A DNA stretch of 17,550 nucleotides, taken from assembly GCA_004151065.3 (NCBI GenBank), contig NWUY0300071508.1, positions 1 through 17,550 on the forward strand, written 5' to 3'. Position 1 is the first letter of the stretch; every line of letters starts with the position of its first letter. Below, piece after piece: positions 1 to 8,312 of the stretch. Source of the DNA: Larix sibirica. Taxonomy: Eukaryota > Streptophyta > Pinopsida > Pinales > Pinaceae. The notes beneath the pieces are model-generated. The model was not told where the DNA came from and ran no database searches. It worked only from the letters and a program-made list of their open reading frames with translations. The position numbers were made by a program, and so were the translations under genes.

Positions 1-869
1 TGCATTCCCTTTTGCGTGTGTGTTATTATGTTTAGTTCCGCTGTGTATATTTTAATTATACATTTATTTTTAATTGTGAATTCTGTCATATGGCTGTGGG
101 GGAGAATTAGACACCCCCACATTGTATTCATGTTCCCTCTGCGGGTCAAGATGACGGGAGGGGACGTGACATCTTTGTTTGGGGAGGTTTTGGTGTAAGT
201 TGCTTAGCCATGCTGTATTTTTTTTGAGAGGGTTCTATGGGCAAGGTGGACATGGAGATTTGGAGGATGAGGGTATGATCCTAGTTATGATAGTGTTGGT
301 TGGCTTGGTATTGTTGAGTGAGGGCTCGAGGGCTCTCAGTCTATGAGAAAGAGGTTGGTTGGGAGGAGAGTGGTTCCCCACATGTGGTTTCCTAGTTGGT
401 GCCATTCAGAGGAACCTATGTGCTTCTATGGTATACCGATAAGTGCGAGTTCTAACAGGTACATATTCTTTCTCATCCTATTAATTATTTTGAAAATAGA
501 TCCATAATTTGGTTTACAAATTACATAAAAAATTACTTGTGTTATACTCATAATATATGAATAAGATAGTTTATGGTAATGATTTCTTTTATTGTTTTAA
601 TCAAATTTACTTTGTTTCCATACTACTTAGTTTACATAATCAAATTTATGTAACAATTAACTAGCACCTACCAAGAAATACCATCCGACCTCAAGTTCAT
701 CTATTCACATGCCTCATATGTCAAAAGTATTTGCCCATGGTACTAAATTTGAGACCCATTCCTACTTGTTTTGTTTCATGACCTCACAGAGGATAAGGAC
801 GAGATCAGAATACTGAGACATCATCTATACATGGTAAGCACGCTATTAAGTATATAAGACTGACATTAC
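1..869. other. Stretch without recognisable gene
   Basis: I see no supported gene, RNA or complete repeat here. The first 460 bases are moderately GC-rich, contain GT-rich runs and have only short chance open frames. Bases 470-660 are AT-rich and loosely resemble the AT-rich repeat family found later in the window, but not well enough to call a copy. Confidence 0.6.
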
Positions 870-1011
870 CTTGCTCACTTTTAAGGATCTTGCTTATGCA
901 AGGAGTACTGCCCCGAGATGCAGCATGAAAAGCACTGGACTTTGTCACTTGCCAGCCATCATGGGCCATATTTCTCAGGTCCCAGCACAATAGGCCAGTG
1001 TTTTGGCTGAA
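870..1011 (-). other. Exon-like open segment, product unrecognised
   Basis: Read on the minus strand, this 142-base segment is open for about 47 codons. It has a balanced composition (contains WDLRNMAHDGWQVTKSS and later SRGSTPCISKILKSEQ) unlike the AT-rich noise around it. It ends at AAG followed by GTAATG, a good plant splice donor (GT at 869-868). Upstream, an in-frame TAA lies at 1012-1014 and the nearest CAG acceptor-like site is out of frame or very close, so the 5' boundary is unclear. I do not recognise the family. A faint likeness of the last residues to a helix-turn-helix turn is not enough to name it. It may be a fragment of a decayed gene or chance. Confidence 0.22.
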
Positions 1012-1014
1012 TTA

Positions 1015-2499
1015 CACCTTGATCCAACAACTCTTGTACTTGTTTCTTGATTTACCCACCACCCACAACAAACTGTTGATGCATGTCGATGTTGGGAAGT
1101 GCCACATCTTCTTACAACAACATCTCATGTTGTATTTCTCTCTCCAGGGCCTTTGGTTTTTGAAACACTTCATTAAAAACAAAAGTAATGTGATGTTTTT
1201 GTGTCCTCATTTATTTGTTTGACAAGCATGTGTGCAGATGATTGACCGAGGGAAAATATCAATGTCTCCTATATTTATACAGGGTTGGAAATCACTTAGA
1301 TGGATCGATATATAGTTACACCATCCCTACCCCAACCAACACACTCGAATCTATTCTGATTCAAATGGACTACCTTTAATAGAGGGTTGAACCAAGACAA
1401 CATATCTTAGTCATCTTCCATGAAAAACAAATTATAGTATTGAGTTGTGAAAGTAAACTAGTACTTGGACATGCAAACTTATTCAAACAAGTGCTTAATT
1501 TTAGAGTTCTCCCCATATTTCTGATGATAGCTATCTCATGTATCATGGCCAAAATTAGAATCTCTCACTATTGCAAATTTCCTCAGGCTAGTTACAAAAT
1601 ATAGGTGTCACCAAGGTTTAAGGCTCAGATTACTGGCAAAACATCATCATGCACATATAAGAGGAAAATAGCATCACAAAGGACACTTGTTGCTTTTCAA
1701 TTTATATCCAATTTTCATATATACACGGATTTTATTTGTTTAAATTTGAGACTCAAGGATGCAAGTAGTTGATGGGGAATTTCTTAATTCAAAGGCTTGC
1801 TATCGTAACATGCTATGAACTCATGAATTTAACTGAAAACTCAAAGTCCATACCTAGAAGAACTAGACAACTCAATTATGTCGTGTGCTTGCATGAGATA
1901 TCCCTCAAATGAGACTAGGATGAAATACGAGGGTAGAACGAGGCCAAGGGGATGCATGCCAAATAGTTAGTTTTGAAAGAATCTTTTAGGGTTTTGAGAC
2001 AACAACTTGGGGCTAAGTTTTGAATCAATGCAAGTTCAAATAAACAATGGAACCATATGGAACTCGATGATGCTATGGGTAAGAGGGCTTTAGGTCACAA
2101 TGTGTTGGATAACTATACCTAGCACCCCTATTGTTGTGAGTAGTCATTCGAGACTAAAAATGACAGTCAAGGTTTTGACCTATGACCCTCAAGTTAATTT
2201 GCAAGTAGGGGCATTTGTTGATGAAAGGGTCATGTGAAGACTTTATTATAACAAAGCTTACCTAGAGGGCTACACTCTGGACTTATACTTAATATTTCAG
2301 TGTTATATATGAAGAGTGAGCATAGGCGGAAAATAAATTTCTAGCTCTTGTGCTCTCAAAGGTTGAAGGTTTAGCTCTAAATGGCTACATAAGACTTCCA
2401 ATTTTTCCCTAAATTGTTCTAAGGGGTATTCTATTAATAGAACCGATAAAAACGATGCCTAATACCATAATTGTTATAACCAAGAAGGTAAAAAGGAAC
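1015..2499. other. Stretch without recognisable gene
   Basis: All frames are broken into short pieces. No LTR pair, terminal inverted repeat, tRNA-like head or conserved protein motif was seen. It is probably old degraded repeat or intergenic DNA. Confidence 0.6.
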
Positions 2500-2649
2500 G
2501 TACCTCAACAAGAAAGTAGAAATCCAGGTGGTGGGGTGTGAATGGTTGATCCTCTCTCCTCATCTCTGGCAAGCTCAACAACGGCTAACATCTTTTCGAC
2601 GTGGAAAACACAAGTGGAGAGAACTCATAAAGGGGATTTCTATTTATAG
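2500..2649 (-). promoter_or_regulatory. TATA-like element followed by splice-donor-like site
   Basis: On the minus strand CTATAAATAG (2649-2640) matches the plant TATA consensus. It is followed by a CT-rich leader-like stretch, two ATGs with short frames (the second encodes 28 residues beginning MLAVVELARDEERG) and then TTGAG|GTACGT, a strong donor-like site (GT at 2503-2502). This resembles the 5' end of a transcription unit or a retroelement leader. No downstream exon was recognised, so it may be coincidence. Confidence 0.22.
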
Positions 2650-2904
2650 TAGATCCCTAACTATTTTTGTTCATTGGCGACCGCCTTTTGGCATTTTATT
2701 TTGGGTTCTATTTTAGTGGAGACAAAGCTTTTATTGTCACAGATATCAACGTCTTTTTCATTTTATCACCACAGGCTGGGATGTACTTTTCTTTTCCTCA
2801 TTGCATATTCTCATGTCCTCATTGTGGTGGAGTTTACCCTTTTGTGCCTCAAGTTCGTGGTCATTGTTGCAGTGGAGTTCAGATGTGCGACAATCTTCTA
2901 ATAA

Positions 2905-3290
2905 GTGTGTTCTTATGTAAATCCATACATTAATAACAAATAGTGTTATCAATGTGTTAATATGCATGATATTAATGTGTGGAGTTACCTGATAACACTC
3001 TTATTAGCAGATTATGGAGTATGGCATTAATTCATTACCATGCTCGTGAGAAAGTTAATATAATGTAAGTATGAATAATATATAATTGAAATTATGGAAT
3101 AATAATAATAGGTGCATGTTAGTTTGGTATGGATTTACACTATTTTTAAATAATATGGTGGAGAGTATAGAATGTCTTGTAATGAATAACAATACTTATT
3201 TTAATAATGTAGTGGAGAATATGGAATTTATTCATGTATTATTAATATACTTGAGAATATGGAATTATAGAATTTCTTTGTATGTCAAGT
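2905..3290 (+). repeat. AT-rich interspersed repeat, copy A
   Basis: This is a copy of a repeat family seen at least three times in the window. Diagnostic strings are agtgttatcaatgtgttaa, a run like ttattagcagattatgg, attaccatgctc, then aataataataggtgcatg and several internal units like ttattaatataattgagaatatggaatttc. It aligns by eye with 5050-5114 plus 7250-7610 and with 8985-9297 plus 10884-11010. Unlike those copies it is not interrupted, so it serves as the empty-site reference for the LTR element and the LINE inserted in the other two. I found no coding capacity and no clear terminal inverted repeats. It could be part of an LTR, a long MITE-like element or a satellite-derived unit. Confidence 0.65.
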
Positions 3291-3299
3291 TTTGCATTC

Positions 3300-4950
3300 T
3301 AAAAAAAAGTTTGCACCTTAAGGGATTTGCTCTATCTCATAACTCGATAAATTTAAGGTTTAGATGGATCTATGTTGGTTACATTCCAAGGGGGACAAAT
3401 GTGTCATCTCTAAGAGTGGTCATGGCAGCTAAAAAATTAAATAACAAAACTAATAATGCTTCATGGTTAACCTAATAATCAAATTAAAGAAAATTAAATT
3501 CGATATTAATAAAAATATCTACATTAAAATAAATCATATCAACCAACTCTCGGATCCAGGTGTTCAATGGTGATGTGACCACCTTTCCCACTCCATTCCA
3601 TGGGGAAAGGACACCTATAAGGGCGTACGGGCTAGGTGGCCAGGTGCATGAGATAAGAGATCTGGCCTTCTCCTCATGAGATGACTCGAGTTGTGAATGA
3701 ACAATCAACATTCATACCAGATCCGTGGGTGGAAAGAGGAGCATGAGATCATGATGGCTTACAAATTTATGATGCAGAGAAGTCTAAAGGCTCGTCTCAT
3801 TATAGCAACGTCGATGGAGAAGATGGGGGCGAACGTTGAGATGATGCCTCACTCGCATCAATTTGTGATAGTTTCTGGGAATGATGGGTTTTACTTGCTT
3901 GTATTCTACAATGATGTTGTTCGGGTTTTGGTTGTGTATTTACAACTAGTAGCCATGGTTCTGGATCACTATATTACTAGTGGAATCTCTCTGCATTGTG
4001 AGGGAGTGAAGAAATCCATCACGCGATCACACCTGCGGCTAGTTTGGGATGGTGGTGGCCTGGAACAGGCGTATTTTTGAGTCATGGTGTGACCAAGGAA
4101 ATCCAACAGTGGTGGTCATGGGAAACAAGGTTCGCATATGCCTCAGGTTCAATGAGAAATTGCAGAGGCTAAGGAGGTCTTCTTCCAAGCTGTCTCTAAT
4201 GAAAATCAGTAGGTACTAGGCACTATAGAGCATAGAGTCAAACAAGAACAACTGCAACTGGAAGTAGAGTATTCACAGGTGGAGATGGAAGCCTAGGTCT
4301 AGGATGTTGGCTCCTCGTGGTCATAGGATACAAAAATGCCTAGATTATGTTGCTATACTGGAAAATAAAAACTCTCTTGGGGAATGAGTTATGGATAGCC
4401 AGGGGGGAACAGAGATGCTAAGGAAAATGAAGGAGATCCAATAGTTAAGCAAGGGTCAGATTCACAAGATAAAATCCAATCTAGGCCTCATAGCCTCAAT
4501 AATGAAGGATTTGGAAAATCAAATCAACACCCTAGCAAAGACACCTAGGAGTATGGTGTTCAAGCCCAAGACTTTTGAAGGGTATCCCAACAAGCCCCCT
4601 CTAGCTTCAGAGGTGCATGATATCTCAATTCCCGATGATGCTTAGGTTGGTTGTCCAATTCTTACCTTTTTGTCCAATAGAGATGATGTTGTTTGGTTTA
4701 TTTTTTTGCATGCCTTAATGACTTGCCCTTATATATCAAGGTTCAAAATTGTCTCAGTTATGTTTTTTCATGGGTCCTTGGGATCTTTGGTGACAAATTC
4801 TACTGGCTGGCCTGGTTTCCCTTAGGGAAGACTAGCCATATGACTGTTATGAATATTTTTCTGAAGTAATATAATGGTAGAGAGCTTACAAAAAAAATCA
4901 TATCGATAAAAAATAACATACTTTAAGGAGATTATGGATAAGGAAATAGA
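3300..4950. other. Decayed, unassigned sequence
   Basis: The stretch from about 3540 to 4850 is less AT-rich than its surroundings and has several medium-length open pieces on the plus strand, such as 3697-4080. Near 4200-4290 a reading rich in E, Q and K suggests a former coiled coil. Frames change repeatedly and no conserved gag, protease, integrase, RT or transposase motif was found. It looks like a heavily mutated coding or retroelement segment whose family I cannot name. Confidence 0.5.
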
Positions 4951-4959
4951 TTCCACATA

Positions 4960-5114
4960 CCACAATGAGATTTACAATTTACATGAAAAGTAAGTATGGC
5001 ATGCAATGTTATTAATGTGTGAAAAATTACTTGAAAAGTAAATAATGCAAGTAGTGTTATCAATGTGTTAACATGCTTGTTATTAATGTGCGGACTTACA
5101 TGAAAAGATTGTTA
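4960..5114 (+). repeat. AT-rich repeat, copy B, left part
   Basis: This is the left portion of the second copy of the AT-rich family: agtgttatcaatgtgttaa at about 5052 and gttattaatgtgcggacttac matching copy A. Local sub-repeats of the form tacatgaaaagtaa occur three times between about 4980 and 5107. The copy stops at 5114, where the LTR element begins, and resumes at 7250. Confidence 0.6.
5110..5114. repeat. Target-site duplication of LTR element, left copy (TGTTA)
   Basis: TGTTA here matches TGTTA at 7250-7254. Joining the two flanks at a single TGTTA gives gattgttattaggagatt, which aligns with actcttattagcagatt in uninterrupted copy A (about 2996-3012). This supports a true insertion into a pre-existing repeat. 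The exact boundary can slide by one or two bases. Confidence 0.6.
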
Positions 5115-5330
5115 GTGTTGGTATTTTCCAATGCAGCCAACCTGTGTGTGTTTTAAGCTTACGTAGGCGTTCTTATCTAACCATTTGTTCTTAGATACCG
5201 TTGGGCCTCTTCCATTACTATAAATGTAAGACCTTCACATGTAATTTTATCATCGGAGATCAATAGAGTATTTTGATTTTGTTTTAGTTTGAGGCTTATT
5301 CACGATCCAGGTTGATCCTAAATTTCTACA
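5115..5330 (+). repeat. 5' LTR
   Basis: The LTR starts at GTGTTGGTATTTTCC (TG start at 5116) and ends in CTACA directly before the PBS. It contains a TATA-like CTATAAATG near 5218-5226, which fits a retroelement promoter at the usual place, followed by an AATAGAG-type poly(A)-like region near 5262. It aligns end to end with 7013-7249. Confidence 0.82.
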
Positions 5331-5342
5331 TGGTATCAGAGC
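5331..5342 (+). promoter_or_regulatory. Primer-binding site, initiator-Met tRNA
   Basis: TGGTATCAGAGC directly abuts the 5' LTR. It is the standard plant copia-type PBS complementary to the 3' end of tRNA-iMet, and it fixes the orientation of the element as plus. Confidence 0.88.
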
Positions 5343-5404
5343 AAGCATTTCCTTCCATGTTGTTTTTTATTTTCCATCGAAGCACTATTTTTGTGATCTA
5401 GAGA

Positions 5405-5737
5405 TTGCTGATGGAAATTAAATTAGAGGTCTCATTTATGGAAACAGACTGGGAAGATCATCGGGATTGGTTTAGGGGTCTTTCTTCTATTGATACAAAT
5501 TATGTTTTATTTATATACCCATGTGTGAAAGAAGCAATGTTGTTGAGTTCCTATTTCTTGTCTCTACATGGTATCAAGAGAACTGCTAAAGCTCCTACCA
5601 TTTTAGTAGCAGTCTGCTCTTCTTTAAGTGGGAAATTGTGGCACTCAAAACATAACACCTTGGGGGTGGCATCTCTCTCTAGGTTTGGTTGTATTTCCTG
5701 CACTTTTGATGATATTTGGAGGGATCTTCCTTCCTAA
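5405..5737 (+). CDS. Hypothetical 110-residue frame inside LTR element
   Basis: This frame starts with ATG 75 bases after the PBS, where gag would start in an autonomous element. The first residues are charged (ETDWEDHRDWFRG) and the rest is rich in leucine, serine and cysteine. I see no zinc knuckle or other gag feature, and the frame is short. It overlaps a second copy of the LTR/PBS junction string at 5563-5576. It may be a gag remnant, a captured host fragment or chance. I do not assign a function. Confidence 0.2.
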   Translation: MLMEIKLEVSFMETDWEDHRDWFRGLSSIDTNYVLFIYPCVKEAMLLSSYFLSLHGIKRTAKAPTILVAVCSSLSGKLWHSKHNTLGVASLSRFGCISCTFDDIWRDLPS

Positions 5738-6998
5738 AATCCCAACAGTATAATAGAATGTGGTCATTTGGATAAGGCCGTGCTATCCTACAAAAAACTA
5801 GGGGCATGAATTGAGAGGAGGGTTCCAATATTTGTGATGATGGGCGCTTGATGTTGCCGCTTAGGATGGTGGGGGTTCTAGTTCTTTGAACCATTTATGC
5901 ATGTGGACGAATTTGTATTTGATGGTGGAGATCAAGGATCTATTCCCTTGGTTGTCTTCTTTTGCAATCAATAAACTCTTATTTCCAAGGAGTTTGTATT
6001 TTGGAGTTGTTTTGGCATAGTTGTTATTTTCCCAAATTTATTGTAAGTGGTTGATGGTGGTGCTTTTTCCATAACTTTGCAGTGAAGTCTCTATTTTTTG
6101 TACCAACTAAGGCCTTGCAAAGAGCATTCCACTCTCTTTCAAATGAGTAGTTGCACGCTACCTTAATTAGTCTCTTTGATATTGTTTTTCTCATAAGCTC
6201 AATCAATATATGTTGATTCCTCTATTGTAAATGGGCACCCAACATGGACTTGTTTGTCAGGATTGTTGTCCATGATGGTTTTACGGTACCTCTCATTCTG
6301 CACCTTTGAGTAGTGGATCGCGTGACACTCTTGCATATTGTTTTAGAGTGTCACCAGGCGTTTTCCCCCATGGATTGTATTGCCTTGGTTTATGGTCTCT
6401 TCGAGCTCACCACTTTGGAGTTTTTCTTGCTTAGGTTGTTTGGAAACTTTTCCACCTTTAGCTTGTACCTCTGTACTTTCACCATCATCTGTGACATCCA
6501 TTGCCATCATCTTGTCCACCTAGTTTAGCATTGTGGTGGGGTGGTATGCAATGCTTCCTCGGGTGATTTTTTATTCACCATTTTGATCGAGTGTCTTTGG
6601 AGTGAGCTTTGTACACAACACTGAATCCTATATCAACTCAACAATTGCAATAGCTAGTGACCCATGCACTCTAGCGAAATGGATTAGCGTCCATAGGGAC
6701 GCTCAATATATGATTTTTTCTCGATTTTAAATGAGTACCTAATCATGCCTTTTGTGTCGGGACTCAATTTTAGAGGATCAGTTTATTTTGGTTGTGTGAA
6801 TTTCAGATCTCATTGCCTCAACACTTTGGAATGTGCATTTTTCAACATTGGTGATTGACTCTCTTTTGGAGAGGAGTTTTTATCCTATGGGTTTTTCTCC
6901 TTTTCTCATCTTATGAGAATTTGTACATGGGTACCTCTTCATGCCTCGTTGTCGGGACCCATCTTTTGTTTTTTTTGTTTCCTCCTTACATTTCAGTT
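5738..6998 (+). other. Internal non-coding part of LTR element
   Basis: There is no retroviral-type domain on either strand. Three related, degenerate segments occur at about 6205-6270, 6708-6775 and 6890-6970. Each has an AT-rich lead followed by a core like GGGTACCTnnTCATGCCTnGTTGTCGGGAC. Short, mostly pyrimidine-rich open pieces elsewhere look like chance. Confidence 0.45.
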
Positions 6999-7000
6999 AC

Positions 7001-7012
7001 AGGGAGGAGTTT
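7001..7012 (+). other. Polypurine tract
   Basis: AGGGAGGAG followed by TTT lies directly before the 3' LTR. This is the expected position and composition of the plus-strand primer for an LTR retroelement. Confidence 0.65.
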
Positions 7013-7249
7013 GTGTTGGTGTTTTCCAATGCAACCAGCCTATGTGAGTTGTAAGCTTACGTAGGCATTCTTGTATGCCGAACTGCTCTTAGCTACCATT
7101 GGGCCTCTTCCATTACTATAAATGGAAGACCTTCTCATGTAATTTTATCATTAGAGATCAATAGATTATTTTTGTTTTGTTTTAGTATGAGGCTCATTCA
7201 CGATCCGGGTTGATCCTAGATTCCATATTGATCCCAAATTTATACACAC
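7013..7249 (+). repeat. 3' LTR with internal 19-bp duplication
   Basis: It aligns with the 5' LTR along its length, including TTACGTAGGC, GGGCCTCTTCCATTACTATAAATG and GATCAATAGA. Near its end, TTGATCC plus a tail like TAGATTCCATA is repeated as TTGATCC plus CAAATTTATACACA, so this LTR is about 20 bases longer than its partner. The right boundary is uncertain by a few bases because the end reads ACACAC before TGTTA. Confidence 0.8.
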
Positions 7250-7610
7250 TGTTATTAGGAGATTAGGGATTAGTGATATTAATTACATTACCATGCTCTA
7301 TGTGGATTTACATAAGTTAGTTAATCTAATGCAAGTATGGATAATAGAGTTGAGATCATGGAATCTCATCGATAAATAAAGTCCATACTTGATATCAATG
7401 TATTATTGTTGGTATTATGGAATTTATCTCTTTATTATCAATATAATTGATATTATGTAGTTTCTTCCTCTAAAGATTATTGAATTTTAATATAATGCAA
7501 CTATGATTAATATAATTGAAATGCAATTTCTTGCAATGGATAGTAATAGTAATAGTAATAGGTGCTTGTCATTTTGGTATTGATTTACTTGAAAATGACA
7601 CAAGTTTGAA
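7250..7610 (+). repeat. AT-rich repeat, copy B, right part
   Basis: This continues copy B after the LTR element: TGTTATTAGGAGATTAGGG, ATTACCATGCTC, then internal units such as ttggtattatggaatttatc and tcaatataattgatattatg, and finally agtaatagtaataggtgcttg. Copy C (8985-9297) matches it closely in order and spacing. The first five bases are the right copy of the target-site duplication. Confidence 0.65.
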
Positions 7611-7705
7611 TAAAGTTTAAAGCATTTTTTTTCTTTAATGGCCGTCGAGAGGAAGGAGATAAATTAGTTGGTCGTTATCTTCTTGGATTAGTCGAAATCT
7701 GAACT

Positions 7706-7806
7706 GTATGTATTGCACAGGACTGAAGAGAAGTGGTAGGAGCTGCAGGCTAAGGTGGGTTGTACATACACAGGACTGAAGAGAAGTGGCAGGAGCTGCA
7801 GGTTAA
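7706..7806 (+). repeat. 53-bp tandem duplication across exon 2 acceptor
   Basis: ACAGGACTGAAGAGAAGTGG plus 13 more bases at 7717-7749 recurs at 7770-7802 with one mismatch. The first copy continues into CTAAGGTGGGTT, giving R-L-R-W-V, the sequence lost from the second copy. Each copy is preceded by a CACAG or ACACAG acceptor. The 53-base period is not a multiple of three, so it would shift the frame if both copies were exonic. Confidence 0.85.
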
Positions 7807-7893
7807 CACCCCATGGCCCGATCTCAAGTGCGAGGAGATCACACCTGAAGAAGAACGTTTGATTATTGAATTCCATGGTCATTGGGGCAACAG
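7774..7893 (+). pseudogene. MYB exon 2 (R2 end and R3 start)
   Basis: The acceptor TACATACACAG precedes the exon. The first two bases complete a split glycine codon (G|GA CTG AAG), as is usual in this family. L-K-R-S-G-R-S-C-R-L runs to 7805, then 11 bases replace the expected 21, and P-D-L-K onwards runs from 7817 to AAC at 7891 plus AG. The donor is GC rather than GT (7894-7895): either a rare GC donor or a mutation. Confidence 0.8.
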
Positions 7894-8104
7894 GCATAGA
7901 GTGTATACTCATCATAAAATACCATTTGTGGTCTTAGTCAGGAGCGTCTATTTCATCGGTGTTGAATTAGTGTTTTCACTTTCTTGGAGTTTCGATGCAG
8001 CGACCTGTTTAATCTCGGACTTCCTGCTGGAGAGGCGTCAGTCAGTAAGGAACCTGGGATATCTCTAAGACTGACGGTGCTCATGAGACAGTTTTTGCCT
8101 ATGT

Positions 8105-8177
8105 TTGAGCCCGGGTCGAACTGAACAAGTCTTTTCAGTTCTCTTTAGGTCAGCGCTTCTAATCAAGTTCTCTACCA
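8105..8177 (-). mobile_element. tRNA-like SINE head (candidate)
   Basis: On the minus strand GGTAGAGAACTTGATTAG and AGCGCTGACCT resemble the D-arm region of a tRNA (compare GGTAGCTCAGTTGGTTAGAGCGCTGGCCT). About 45 bases later AGTTCGACCC resembles a box B. Box A is degenerate. This order suggests a tRNA-derived SINE whose body runs to lower coordinates. I cannot fix its end, and no target-site duplication was confirmed. Confidence 0.4.
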
Positions 8178-8223
8178 TCTTTCGTTTGTCCAAAATATCA
8201 AATAATCGGCAATACATTATATA

Positions 8224-8307
8224 GTTGGGTCTCTGAGCCTTTCTAAATATATGCAAATTCAAATGGTTGGGTCTCTGAGCCTTTCTAAATATATGCAAAT
8301 TCGAATG
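8224..8307 (+). repeat. 42-bp tandem repeat, two copies
   Basis: GTTGGGTCTCTGAGCCTTTC plus 22 more bases at 8224-8265 is repeated at 8266-8307 with a single A to G change. The second copy ends five bases before the first base of MYB exon 3. The near-identity implies a recent duplication. Confidence 0.93.
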
Positions 8308-8312
8308 GTCAG

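Larger units (their letters stand above)
5115..7249 (+). mobile_element. Small non-autonomous LTR retrotransposon (2.1 kb)
   Basis: Two direct LTRs (about 215 and 235 bases, roughly 85% identical by eye) flank about 1.68 kb of internal DNA. TGGTATCAGAGC follows directly after the 5' LTR; this is the primer-binding site complementary to plant initiator-Met tRNA, typical of Ty1/copia elements. A purine tract precedes the 3' LTR, and a 5-bp TGTTA flanks the element. The interior shows no zinc-knuckle gag, protease, integrase or RT motifs, and its longest open frame is 110 codons. The element therefore depended on proteins of another copia-like element. It is longer than a classic TRIM and much shorter than a LARD. 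The LTR divergence indicates an old insertion. The copia assignment rests only on the PBS and LTR style. Confidence 0.82.
7894..8312 (+). other. MYB intron 2
   Basis: This separates exon 2 from exon 3 of the MYB remnant, beginning GCATAG and ending GGTCAG. At 419 bases it is a plausible plant intron. It contains a tRNA-like head on the minus strand (8105-8177) and a 42-bp tandem repeat close to the acceptor. Confidence 0.65.

Noticed and set aside
470-640. Further copy of the AT-rich repeat
   Set aside because: Composition and a few short strings agree, but the ordered diagnostic blocks of copies A-C are missing.
870-920. Paired-domain-like helix (CISKIL)
   Set aside because: Six residues only, and plants have no paired-domain proteins.
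3697-3800. Weak likeness of RGWKEEHEIMMAY to the first helix of a MYB repeat, as possible exon 1 of the downstream MYB remnant
   Set aside because: Only a dozen residues resemble the pattern RGPWTEEEDE, the following residues do not continue as HGEGRW-NSLARSAG, and it lies 4 kb upstream across several repeats.
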